11,066 nt of DNA from Woeseiaceae bacterium (GTDB lineage Bacteria; Pseudomonadota; Gammaproteobacteria; Steroidobacterales; Woeseiaceae): contig JALHUQ010000336.1 in the NCBI GenBank assembly GCA_022866645.1, positions 1-11,066 on the forward strand, read 5' to 3'. The first letter of the stretch is position 1. Every line of letters starts with the position of its first letter. Below, piece by piece: positions 1 to 6,990 of the stretch. Below the pieces are notes generated by a model. It had not been told where the DNA came from and searched no databases. It was given only the letters and a program-made list of their open reading frames with translations. Position numbers and translations under genes: made by a program.

Positions 1-483
1 CCTTACTACATGGATCGTGATCCGCGGCTCTCGGCGGAAACCTTCGACGCCGTCATGGTCAGGCAGCCATCATCGCTACTCGATTTCGACCGGCGACTCG
101 CCGCCGTGCAGGTTTTTGCGCGCCTTGAACAAGCGGCGAGCCTTGCCGCCGCCAACAAACGGATCGCCAACATCCTTCGCCAGGTCGGTGACCCCGTCGG
201 CCTCAAGACCCGAAAGAAACTATTGCAGGACGGCGCCGAGCTGATCCTTTTTGACGCGCTTCAGAGCGCCCAGCAAAAAGTTGAGCCTCTGCTTGCCGCG
301 CGCCGCTACGCCGATGTACTCAATGAGCTTGCGGACCTCCGCGATCCTGTCGATCGATTCTTCGACGATGTCATGGTGATGGCTGACGATGAGGCGGTAA
401 GAAATAATCGCCTCGCCTTGCTGGCTGAGCTTCGAGAGTTGTTTTTGCGTGTCGCCGATATCTCGCGGCTTTCGATTACCTAG
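1..483 (+). CDS. glyS: Glycyl-tRNA synthetase beta subunit, C-terminal part (5' end outside window)
   Basis: The reading frame is open from base 1 and ends at TAG 481-483, giving about 160 residues. They match the C-terminal end of the bacterial GlyS beta subunit (E. coli protein about 690 residues). The order is an FDAV segment, a DFDRRL...ARLEQAASLAAANKRIANIL helix block, then DPVDRFFDDVMVMADDEAVRNNRLALL and a final LRELFLRVADISRL helix. This end forms the DALR-like anticodon-binding domain of the alpha2beta2 enzyme, which charges tRNA-Gly in the cytoplasm. The partner gene glyQ would be expected upstream, outside the window. The Met at base 10 is internal, not a start, because the frame continues to the window edge and family homology requires more N-terminal sequence. 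gmhB starts 2 bases after the stop, so the two are probably co-transcribed and translationally coupled. Identity is secure; only the partial status limits it. Confidence 0.93.
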   Translation, partial: PYYMDRDPRLSAETFDAVMVRQPSSLLDFDRRLAAVQVFARLEQAASLAAANKRIANILRQVGDPVGLKTRKKLLQDGAELILFDALQSAQQKVEPLLAARRYADVLNELADLRDPVDRFFDDVMVMADDEAVRNNRLALLAELRELFLRVADISRLSIT

Positions 484-485
484 CG

Positions 486-1058
486 GTGACCGGGCGTCTG
501 GCGGAAAAGGGTCTCGTGATTCTCGATCGCGATGGCGTCATCAATAAGGAGTCTCACCTGTTCGTGAAGTCGGCCGATGAGTGGCTTCCCTTACCCGGAA
601 GCATCGCGGCGATCGCCGCTCTTTCGAAAGCGGGATTTACGGTTGCCGTTGCCAGCAATCAATCCGGTTTGGCTCGCGGGCTTTTCGACCGTCCGACGCT
701 GGACGCGATGCACGAAAAAATGCGGGCTCTGGTGGCGGCCGAGGGCGGTCACATTGATCGCATCGTGGTCTGCCCGCACGGCCCTGATGACGACTGCAGC
801 TGCCGTAAGCCCAAGCCTGGGATGTTGCTCCAGCTTGGCGAGCATTACGGTGTTTCGCTTGCGGGTGTACCGGTGATCGGCGATTCATTGCGAGACCTGG
901 AGGCCGCCGCTGCCGCGGGGGCGCGGCCGATACTCGTTCGTACCGGCAATGGCCGGGACACGGAGCGAATGCTCCCGGTCGAGTTTGCAGGGGTTGAAGT
1001 TTACGACGACCTCAGCGCCGCAGCGACTATTCTGGCCTCGGCGTGGGTTCGTGTTTAG
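486..1058 (+). CDS. gmhB: D-glycero-beta-D-manno-heptose 1,7-bisphosphate 7-phosphatase (HAD family)
   Basis: This 190-residue cytoplasmic HAD phosphatase removes the 7-phosphate of heptose 1,7-bisphosphate in the ADP-heptose pathway for LPS inner core. HAD motif I is DRDGVIN at residues 14-20 (nucleophile D14, acid/base D16). Motif II is SNQSG at 57-61, the motif III lysine is K108 or nearby in CRKPKPGM, and motif IV is GDSLRD at 132-137. The structural zinc ligands C96, H98, C104 and C106 are present, with a shorter loop between H98 and C104 than in E. coli. The start chosen is GTG 486, 2 bases after the glyS stop and without a clear Shine-Dalgarno, implying coupling. GTG 516, preceded by AAAAGGG, is an alternative but would leave only three residues before the catalytic motif. 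Its 3' end overlaps plsC by 8 bases. GmhB beside plsC and glyS matches the Pseudomonas order. Confidence 0.93.
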   Translation: MTGRLAEKGLVILDRDGVINKESHLFVKSADEWLPLPGSIAAIAALSKAGFTVAVASNQSGLARGLFDRPTLDAMHEKMRALVAAEGGHIDRIVVCPHGPDDDCSCRKPKPGMLLQLGEHYGVSLAGVPVIGDSLRDLEAAAAAGARPILVRTGNGRDTERMLPVEFAGVEVYDDLSAAATILASAWVRV

Positions 1059-1791
1059 AACGCTACGCTCCCTGATCTTCGTCGCGTTCGGATTCACTAC
1101 CGGCATGTTGTACGCAATACTGTCTTTGCTCCTTTTTTGGACGCCGCGCGATTTTCTCTGGGGGCTTGTTGTTAGCTGGTGTCGGTTAACGCTGTGGGCG
1201 GGCAGCTTTTTTTGCGGCCTCAGGGTTGTCGCGGAGGGCTATGAGAACCTGCCGAAAACTGCCAGCGTGCTGATGATTAAACACTCGTCTGCGCTCGAGA
1301 CCTACGGGCATGTGCCGTTTTTTCCGAAAACGACGTGGGTTGTCAAGCGCGAAGTCTTGTGGATACCTTTTTTCGGCTGGGCATTGAAGCTGATTTTTCG
1401 CCCGATCGCGATCAATCGTGGTTCGGGTACACAAGCGGTCAAGCAGGTGATTAGCGAGGGCAAGCAAAAGCTTGCCGAGGGCACCTGGGTCAGCATCTTT
1501 CCCGAGGGCACACGCATGCCGCCCGGAGAAACGCGCACCTCCGGCGTCAGTGGCGCCGCCCTGGCCAGGGAAGCGGGCGTTATGATCGTGCCGGTTGCGC
1601 ACAACGCGGTGGATTTCTGGCAACGACGGGAACTTACCAAACGACCTGGGACTGTGCGCCTGTGTATTGGCCCGCCCATCGATCCCTCAACTCAGTCGCC
1701 CAAAGAAACCAACCTTTTGGTGCAGGCCTGGATCGAGAGCAAAATGCTTGAGATCAGTCGCGCTTATCAGGAAAAAGTTGGCGGCGACTAG
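1051..1791 (+). CDS. plsC: 1-acyl-sn-glycerol-3-phosphate acyltransferase (PlsC/LPLAT family)
   Basis: This 246-residue inner-membrane enzyme transfers an acyl chain to lysophosphatidic acid, giving phosphatidic acid for phospholipid synthesis. A hydrophobic N-terminal segment (about residues 8-30, FVAFGFTTGMLYAILSLLLFW) is a membrane anchor. The acyltransferase motifs follow: KHSSALET at 77-84 (catalytic H78 with E83 in the H-x4-acid position), the substrate-binding INRG with R123, FPEGTR at 150-155, and a later VPVAHNA segment. The glutamate in place of the textbook aspartate of H-x4-D occurs in a proteobacterial PlsC subgroup. The start is GTG 1051, in frame and overlapping the last 8 bases of gmhB; the longer open frame back to 949 lies inside gmhB and lacks homology. 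The ribosome site is weak (GGCGTGGG), suggesting coupling to gmhB. The gene ends 9 bases before a strong terminator. The Pseudomonas equivalent at this locus has been named lptA. Confidence 0.9.
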   Translation: MFRTLRSLIFVAFGFTTGMLYAILSLLLFWTPRDFLWGLVVSWCRLTLWAGSFFCGLRVVAEGYENLPKTASVLMIKHSSALETYGHVPFFPKTTWVVKREVLWIPFFGWALKLIFRPIAINRGSGTQAVKQVISEGKQKLAEGTWVSIFPEGTRMPPGETRTSGVSGAALAREAGVMIVPVAHNAVDFWQRRELTKRPGTVRLCIGPPIDPSTQSPKETNLLVQAWIESKMLEISRAYQEKVGGD

Positions 1792-1800
1792 CGAATGAAA

Positions 1801-1830
1801 AGGGGCCTCAATGCGAGGCCCCTCTTTCTT
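1801..1830. terminator. Bidirectional intrinsic terminator between convergent operons
   Basis: A perfect 9-bp stem, AGGGGCCTC at 1801-1809 and GAGGCCCCT at 1815-1823, encloses the 5-base loop AATGC. On the plus strand it is followed by CTTTCTTGCTTTG, a U-rich if imperfect tail. On the minus strand it is followed by TTTTCATT. It sits between the plsC stop (1791) and the M13 peptidase stop (1848), so it can end both convergent transcripts. Confidence 0.9.
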
Positions 1831-1847
1831 GCTTTGCTGTTTCTTAT

Positions 1848-3899
1848 CTACCAGATCTTGACGCGATCTTCGGGTGCGAGATAGAGCGCGTCTTCTGCGC
1901 TGATATCAAACGCTTCGTAGAACTCGGGTACATTTCGGACCGCGCCGTTGGCGCGATACATGCCTGGCGAATGCGGGTCGGTTTCGATCTGCAAGCGCAG
2001 TGTTTCGTCGCGGTATTTTCCGCTCCAGACCTGTCCGAATCCCAGGAACACGCGCTGTACACCGGTGAACCCGTCAATTACCGGTGCCTCCGCGCCATTC
2101 AATGACATTTGATAAGCGAGCAAGCCGATGGTGATGCCACCAAGGTCACCGATATTTTCGCCGAGCGTGAACTCCCCGTTGACGCTCAGGTCCTCGAAGG
2201 GAAGAAAAGCATTGTATTGATCGACAAGCTTGCCAGTGCGCTTTTCAAATTCGCTGCGATCAACATCAGTCCACCAGTTTCTCATGACGCCATCACCATC
2301 GAAGGTGCTGCCGGAGTCATCAAAACCATGGCCGATTTCGTGGCCGATTACCGCGCCGATACCACCATAGTTCACCGCGTCGTCAGCCTCGGGGTTGAAG
2401 AACGGCGGCTGCAGGATCGCAGCAGGAAACACGATTTCGTTCAGTAGCGGGTGGTAGTAGGCGTTCACCGTTTGCGGTGTCATGCCCCACTCCGTCCGAT
2501 CGACGGGTCCATTATGTCGGTCCATCTGTCGCCGATACTCGGCCAACGCGGCACGTTCCAGGTTGCCGTAAAAATCGTCCGCTTCGATATCGACAGCGGA
2601 GTAGTCCCGCCACTCATCCGGATAACCGATTTTTGGTGTGAACTTTGAAAGCTTGTCGAGCGCCTCGGCTTTCGTGTCCTCAGACATCCAATCGAGTTCT
2701 TTAATGCTTTTTTCGTATGCCCTCACCAGATTACCGACGAGTTCAAGCATGCGCTCTTTGGCTTCGGGCGGAAAATGCCGCTTGACGTAAACCTTGCCAA
2801 CGACCTCGCCGAGTGTGCCGTTGACGGTATCCACGGCGCGTCGCCACTGGGGGCGCTGCTCTTCTGTGCCGGAGAGGGTTTTGCCGTAGAACTCGAAGTT
2901 CTGCGCGTCGAGCGCAGCCGTCAGCTTTGTCGCCGCGGCGTTGAGTGCGCCCCAGTACAAATAGGTCTTCCACGTATCGAGGTCGGTATCGACTATGATG
3001 CCATCCAAAGCCTTCATGTAGTCCGTTTCAAAAAACCCCAAACCATCAAGTTCAAGGCCGGTCAGGCCGCCGGCATCAAGGTAGCCTTGCCAATCGAAGT
3101 TGGGCATCAACCCGCCGAGATCTTGCAGCGCGATCTTGGTGTAATTTTCGGCGTACTTACGAGACTGCTCCTTGGTCATGTTTTCTTTCGCGAGACGCGT
3201 TTCGAGTGCCATGATGGCCTTCGCCGCCGCTCCGCCGTCCGGGAAGCCCGCAAGAGCAAACATCTTTTCGATGTGCTCGACGTACTTGGTCCGGATCTCG
3301 GCTGAGGTCTCGTCCTCTTTGAGGTAGTACTCGCGGTCGGGGAGCCCGAGGCCACTTTGCCCCATATAGATGATGTATCGGGTCGGATCTTTAACATCTT
3401 CGCCCTGGCCAAAACTCATCGGCGCGCTGAGATTGCGCTTCATCGCGTCGGCAAAATAGGCCGTCAACTCATCACGGCTTGAAATTGCATCAATGCGCTT
3501 TAGCTCCGCCGCCAGCGGCTGCAGGCCCCGGGCGTCACGGGTAGCCGTATCCATGTAGGACCGATAGAGATCACCGACTTTTTGTTCGTCGGTGCCTTTT
3601 GCAAAGTCGCCCGACGCGGACTCTTCGATGATGACCTTCACGTCGTCTTGCGATGCGTCGCGCAACAGGTCGAAGGTGCCGAACCTGCCCTTGTCGGCCG
3701 GAATTTCTGTTTTCGCCACCCAGCCGCCATTGACGTAGGAAAAGAAGTCGTCGCCTGGACGTACGCTGGTATCCATGTTTTCCAGGATAATTCCGGAGCC
3801 AAGCTCATTTGCCGCCCCCGCAACGGGCTGCGCCGCATCGTGCGGGTCGCAGGCGGCAAGGATTAGCAGCATGGCTGCGCAAAAAATATTTTTGTTCAC
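1848..3899 (-). CDS. M13 (neprilysin/PepO-like) zinc metallopeptidase, predicted lipoprotein
   Basis: From the GTG at 3899 this is a 683-residue exported endopeptidase. A 16-residue leader ends in the lipobox LAAC, with lipidated C17 followed by Asp18. The M13 hallmarks are in order: NAYYHP at about 479-484 (substrate backbone binding), HEIGH at 520-524 (zinc ligands H520 and H524, catalytic E521), ENIGDLGG at 581-588 (third ligand E581, D585), and HSPGMYR at 643-649 (H643 and R649, spaced as neprilysin H711/R717). It ends in RVKIW, the family's aromatic C-terminus but without the usual cysteine of Cys-x-x-Trp. Such enzymes cut short peptides, probably in the periplasm here; the natural substrate is unknown. 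The GTG at 3899 has GGGGAG 5 bases upstream. The ATG at 3920, 4 bases after the upstream stop, has a poorer ribosome site but would add only 7 residues. It is probably co-transcribed with the small lipoprotein gene upstream. Confidence 0.92.
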   Translation of the reverse strand: MNKNIFCAAMLLILAACDPHDAAQPVAGAANELGSGIILENMDTSVRPGDDFFSYVNGGWVAKTEIPADKGRFGTFDLLRDASQDDVKVIIEESASGDFAKGTDEQKVGDLYRSYMDTATRDARGLQPLAAELKRIDAISSRDELTAYFADAMKRNLSAPMSFGQGEDVKDPTRYIIYMGQSGLGLPDREYYLKEDETSAEIRTKYVEHIEKMFALAGFPDGGAAAKAIMALETRLAKENMTKEQSRKYAENYTKIALQDLGGLMPNFDWQGYLDAGGLTGLELDGLGFFETDYMKALDGIIVDTDLDTWKTYLYWGALNAAATKLTAALDAQNFEFYGKTLSGTEEQRPQWRRAVDTVNGTLGEVVGKVYVKRHFPPEAKERMLELVGNLVRAYEKSIKELDWMSEDTKAEALDKLSKFTPKIGYPDEWRDYSAVDIEADDFYGNLERAALAEYRRQMDRHNGPVDRTEWGMTPQTVNAYYHPLLNEIVFPAAILQPPFFNPEADDAVNYGGIGAVIGHEIGHGFDDSGSTFDGDGVMRNWWTDVDRSEFEKRTGKLVDQYNAFLPFEDLSVNGEFTLGENIGDLGGITIGLLAYQMSLNGAEAPVIDGFTGVQRVFLGFGQVWSGKYRDETLRLQIETDPHSPGMYRANGAVRNVPEFYEAFDISAEDALYLAPEDRVKIW

Positions 3900-3924
3900 T
3901 GTCACTCCCCTTGTTTTCATAAAC

Positions 3925-4332
3925 CTATTCGCCCTGCGTTTCGCCGAGCTTCATTAATTCTTGTGCCTGCCCCGCTCCGATTTCGTACAGGGTACTAATC
4001 CGGCAACCACGAATCGTGTCAAATCGCGCGCGTAAAGTATTCGACTCGTGCCGGATGTCCGGCGTTATCTCGTGCTTGTTTAGCTCTTTGCAGCTGCGCG
4101 CGAAGACAGCGAGATAGTTGTTTCTGCGATTAGAAATGATGATGTATTTTTCGGTGACGGCCTTGTGGCTTAGCTGATCGAACGATCGAATGGCGTCGAT
4201 TTCTTTTAGCTCCGCCACCTGAATATAGTCGTCGATCGCGTCGTTCTTTTCGATGACGCTCGGCTCCTCCGGTGCGCCCGCACACCCGGCCGCCAAGGCG
4301 GCAAGTAGCAGGCAGGTACGTTTAGCCACCAC
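3925..4332 (-). CDS. Small predicted lipoprotein, DUF6491-like
   Basis: This protein of about 135 residues has no assigned function. From GTG 4332 (or the adjacent GTG 4329) a basic N-terminus (AKR) is followed by the hydrophobic LLLAALAAGC, a signal peptidase II lipobox with lipidated C17, so it is likely anchored in a membrane facing the periplasm. The mature part holds DDYIQVAELKEIDAIRS, an EKYIIISNRRNNYLAVFARSC strand-rich stretch, then TPDIRHESNTLRARFDTIRGCRISTLYEI. The cysteines C81 and C110 may form a disulfide. The pattern resembles the DUF6491 family from memory; I could not search it. The frame is open further upstream to ATG 4497, but that would run into gyrB and bury the signal peptide, so the shorter start is preferred. 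The ribosome site is weak (ACGGA). It ends 4 bases before the alternative ATG of the M13 peptidase, so the two look like one transcript. Confidence 0.75.
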   Translation of the reverse strand: MVAKRTCLLLAALAAGCAGAPEEPSVIEKNDAIDDYIQVAELKEIDAIRSFDQLSHKAVTEKYIIISNRRNNYLAVFARSCKELNKHEITPDIRHESNTLRARFDTIRGCRISTLYEIGAGQAQELMKLGETQGE

Positions 4333-4426
4333 GTTCGTCCGTTTAGTTCCGTTTATGATGCTTTTCGACACGGTTTCGTTGCAAAAGTTTAGTCCCGACG
4401 CGCCCAGCACGGGTCGCGGGGCCGAT

Positions 4427-6865
4427 TCAGACGTCCAGGTTCCCAACTGTGAGCGCGTTTTTTTCGATAAACTCACGCCGCGGCTCGACCTGGTCACCCA
4501 TTAAGGTCGTGAAAATTTCATCGGCCTTTAGTGCGTCGTCTATTTTTACTTGCAGCAAGCGACGCGTTTCCGGGTTTACGGTCGTGTCCCACAGCTGCTC
4601 GGGATTCATTTCACCCAGGCCCTTGTAGCGCTGTATGGACTGGCCGCGCCGCGCCTCGTTCATAAGCCATTCGACCGCTTCGGAAAACGAGTCCGTTTGC
4701 ATTTGTTTGTCGCCGCGTACGACGTAGGAGTCTTCGGACAGCAGGTCGCCGATTTTTGTGGCGAGCGCCATGATGTGCTGGTACTCACTGGTGCCGAAAA
4801 ACTCCCGCGGCAAATAGCGCGTTGACCTGATGCCGTGCTGAGCGCGCGTTATCGCGACACGCACACCCTCTCCGCTGGCGTCGCCTCGATCCAGTTCCGC
4901 CGTGTAGCTGCCGACATTGTTGTCTTCGGCGCGGTCTCCGGTGCTTTTGGGTAAGGCGTCGGATAGCTGCTGCGTCCATGCCGCCAATGCGTCAAGGCTT
5001 TCGCCTTCGTTCGAGATCGCGCCGGGCACTAAACTCAGTGTGCGCAAAACGACTTCGTCGTAACGCGGCGCAAGGCGGCCAATAATGCTCTCTACCGCGA
5101 TGTGTTCTTTGGTGAGCGATTCGAGCGCGATGCCCGACAGCGCTGGCGCCTCGGCATTCACGTGCAGCGCCGCACCATCCATCGCGGCAGTCAGTAAATA
5201 GGCATTGAGTTCCGCGTCGTCCTTTACGTAAATCTCTTGTTTGCCGCGCTTGATTTTGTACAGCGGCGGTTGCGCGATGTAGATGTGGCCGCGATCAATG
5301 AGTTCGCGCATTTGTCGGTAGAAAAAGGTTAACAGCAAGGTTCTGATGTGCGAGCCATCGACGTCGGCGTCGGTCATGATGATGATGCGGTGATAGCGCA
5401 GCTTGTCTGCGTCGAAATCGTCTCGGCCGATTCCGCAGCCGAGCGCCGTAATCAGCGTGCCCACTTCCGCGGATTGCAGCATCTTGTCGAAGCGTGCTTT
5501 TTCGACGTTCAGTATCTTTCCCTTTAGCGGCAGTATCGCCTGGGTTCTGCGGTCGCGCCCCTGTTTGGCTGAGCCGCCGGCAGAGTCGCCCTCAACCAGA
5601 AAAAGCTCCGACAGTGCCGGGTCTTTTTCCTGGCAGTCCGCGAGCTTGCCAGGCAATCCGGCGATGTCCAGTGCGCCTTTCCTGCGCGTCATCTCGCGCG
5701 CCTTGCGCGCCGCCTCTCTTGCTCGTGCCGCATCGACGATTTTCGACACGATCGCCTTTGCTTCCTGCGGGTGCTCGAGCAGAAACTCCTCCAGCTTTCC
5801 GGCCATCGCCTGTTCCACGACGCCCTTGACCTCAGAGGAAACCAGTTTGTCTTTCGTTTGCGAAGAGAACTTCGGGTCCGAAACCTTGACCGACAGGACT
5901 GCAGTCAAGCCCTCGCGCGCGTCATCACCACTCGGTGTGTATTTATCTTTCTTGGAGCTCAGCTCTTTTTCAATGTAGGTGTTGAGTGTTCGCGTCAGGG
6001 CGGTACGAAAGCCGGCCATATGTGTGCCGCCGTCGCGCTGCGGAATGTTGTTCGTATAGCAGTACATGTTTTCGGAATAACCGTCATTCCACTGCATGGA
6101 CGCCTCTACTCCAACATCATCCTTCATCGTGGAAAAACTAAAAACCGTCGGGTGAATCGGCGTCTTGTTGCGATTGAGGTGCTCGACAAAGGCTTTGATG
6201 CCACCCTGATATTCAAACACCTCCTCTTGCTCGTCGCGTTCGTCGACCAGGTGAATTCGCACACCCGAATTCAAAAACGACAACTCGCGCAGGCGGCGAG
6301 CGAGAATGTCGTAGTGAAACTTGATGTTGGTGAATGTTTTGTCGCTCGGCTTGAAGCGCACCGTCGTGCCTGTCTTTTCGGTGTCCCCGATAACCGCCAG
6401 CGGCGCTGATGGCTCGCCGTGCAAATACTCCTGCCGGTGGCTTTTGCCGTCGCGATGAACCGTCAGAATTAACTGGGCGGACAGGGCGTTTACGACAGAC
6501 ACGCCGACGCCGTGCAGGCCGCCGCTGACCTTATAGGCGTTGTCGTCAAACTTACCGCCGGCGTGCAACACGGTCATGATGACCTCGGCCGCCGAGCGCC
6601 CCTCTTCCGGATGCATGTCGACCGGAATGCCGCGGCCATCGTCGCTGACCGTCACCGACTCATCGGCGTGGATAGTCACGGAAATTGTGCTGCAATGGCC
6701 CGCCAACGCCTCGTCGATGGAGTTATCCACAACCTCGAAAACCATGTGATGAAGGCCGGTGCCATCATCCGTGTCACCGATATACATTCCGGGCCGCTTT
6801 CTTACGGCCTCGAGGCCGCGTAAGACCTTGATATTACTGGAAGTATAGCTTTTAGTGTCGGTCAT
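4427..6865 (-). CDS. gyrB: DNA gyrase subunit B
   Basis: The 812-residue ATPase subunit of DNA gyrase (E. coli 804) powers negative supercoiling with GyrA. The GHKL ATPase comes first: EVVDNSIDEA at 44-53 (catalytic E44, N48), DDGRGI at 75-80, GGLHGVGVSVVNALS at 115-129, and the transducer QTKDKL with K338. The TOPRIM domain follows: EGDSAGG at 425-431, PLKGKILNVEKAR at 446-458 and DADVDGSHIR at 499-508 (metal-binding E425, D499, D501). A proteobacterial insert spans about 550-730, then QRYKGLGEMNPEQLW at 745-759 and the C-terminal tail. Resistance-associated positions look wild type (R138, D427, K448). Start ATG 6865 has GAGG about 7 bases upstream. It lies 125 bp downstream of recF and has its own probable promoter, so it can be made apart from dnaA-dnaN-recF. 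No convincing terminator follows; the next gene begins about 95 bp downstream. Confidence 0.98.
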   Translation of the reverse strand: MTDTKSYTSSNIKVLRGLEAVRKRPGMYIGDTDDGTGLHHMVFEVVDNSIDEALAGHCSTISVTIHADESVTVSDDGRGIPVDMHPEEGRSAAEVIMTVLHAGGKFDDNAYKVSGGLHGVGVSVVNALSAQLILTVHRDGKSHRQEYLHGEPSAPLAVIGDTEKTGTTVRFKPSDKTFTNIKFHYDILARRLRELSFLNSGVRIHLVDERDEQEEVFEYQGGIKAFVEHLNRNKTPIHPTVFSFSTMKDDVGVEASMQWNDGYSENMYCYTNNIPQRDGGTHMAGFRTALTRTLNTYIEKELSSKKDKYTPSGDDAREGLTAVLSVKVSDPKFSSQTKDKLVSSEVKGVVEQAMAGKLEEFLLEHPQEAKAIVSKIVDAARAREAARKAREMTRRKGALDIAGLPGKLADCQEKDPALSELFLVEGDSAGGSAKQGRDRRTQAILPLKGKILNVEKARFDKMLQSAEVGTLITALGCGIGRDDFDADKLRYHRIIIMTDADVDGSHIRTLLLTFFYRQMRELIDRGHIYIAQPPLYKIKRGKQEIYVKDDAELNAYLLTAAMDGAALHVNAEAPALSGIALESLTKEHIAVESIIGRLAPRYDEVVLRTLSLVPGAISNEGESLDALAAWTQQLSDALPKSTGDRAEDNNVGSYTAELDRGDASGEGVRVAITRAQHGIRSTRYLPREFFGTSEYQHIMALATKIGDLLSEDSYVVRGDKQMQTDSFSEAVEWLMNEARRGQSIQRYKGLGEMNPEQLWDTTVNPETRRLLQVKIDDALKADEIFTTLMGDQVEPRREFIEKNALTVGNLDV

Positions 6866-6892
6866 TCCGTATCCTCAAAACGTCAGCCGCGT

Positions 6893-6901
6893 AGTGTAGC
6901 A
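6893..6901 (-). promoter_or_regulatory. Probable gyrB promoter (extended -10)
   Basis: On the minus strand TGCTACACT forms an extended -10 element (TG-n followed by TACACT). It would start transcription near 6886, about 20 bases before the gyrB ATG. No -35 match lies 16-18 bases upstream (CGACTC there), but an A/T-rich stretch at about 6926-6950 could act as an UP element. The discriminator (ACGCGG) is GC-rich, as in promoters sensitive to supercoiling or ppGpp; that regulatory link is inference. Confidence 0.55.
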
Positions 6902-6990
6902 AAAATCAGCCCCGGGAGTCGCCCCAAATCTTTCTTTTTAAAGGTGTTTTAGCCAACTCATCGGCCCATATTTCCCGGACCGGAAACATT

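Noticed and set aside
949..1050. Upstream extension of the plsC frame into gmhB
   Set aside because: Out of frame within conserved gmhB sequence and lacking PlsC homology; the membrane anchor begins after GTG 1051.
1358..1366. DnaA-box-like TGTGGATAC in plsC
   Set aside because: One mismatch from consensus, isolated and inside coding sequence far from the box cluster; expected by chance.
2775..3305. Plus-strand open frame opposite the M13 peptidase
   Set aside because: Antisense shadow; the minus-strand frame carries all M13 catalytic motifs.
4397..4417. GC-rich possible hairpin downstream of gyrB
   Set aside because: The stem has a bulge and no U-tract follows on the minus strand, so termination is not supported.
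5158..5170. CACGTG-containing third parS candidate (TTCACGTGCAGC)
   Set aside because: Only one arm resembles the consensus; the palindrome is broken.
5771..6409. Long plus-strand open frame (212 codons) opposite gyrB
   Set aside because: Antisense shadow of the well-conserved gyrB coding sequence, with no domain, no ribosome site and no homology recognised.
6971..6986. Inverted repeat TTTCC/GGAAA after the recF stop as a terminator
   Set aside because: Short, imperfect stem with an unlikely loop and no following T-tract.
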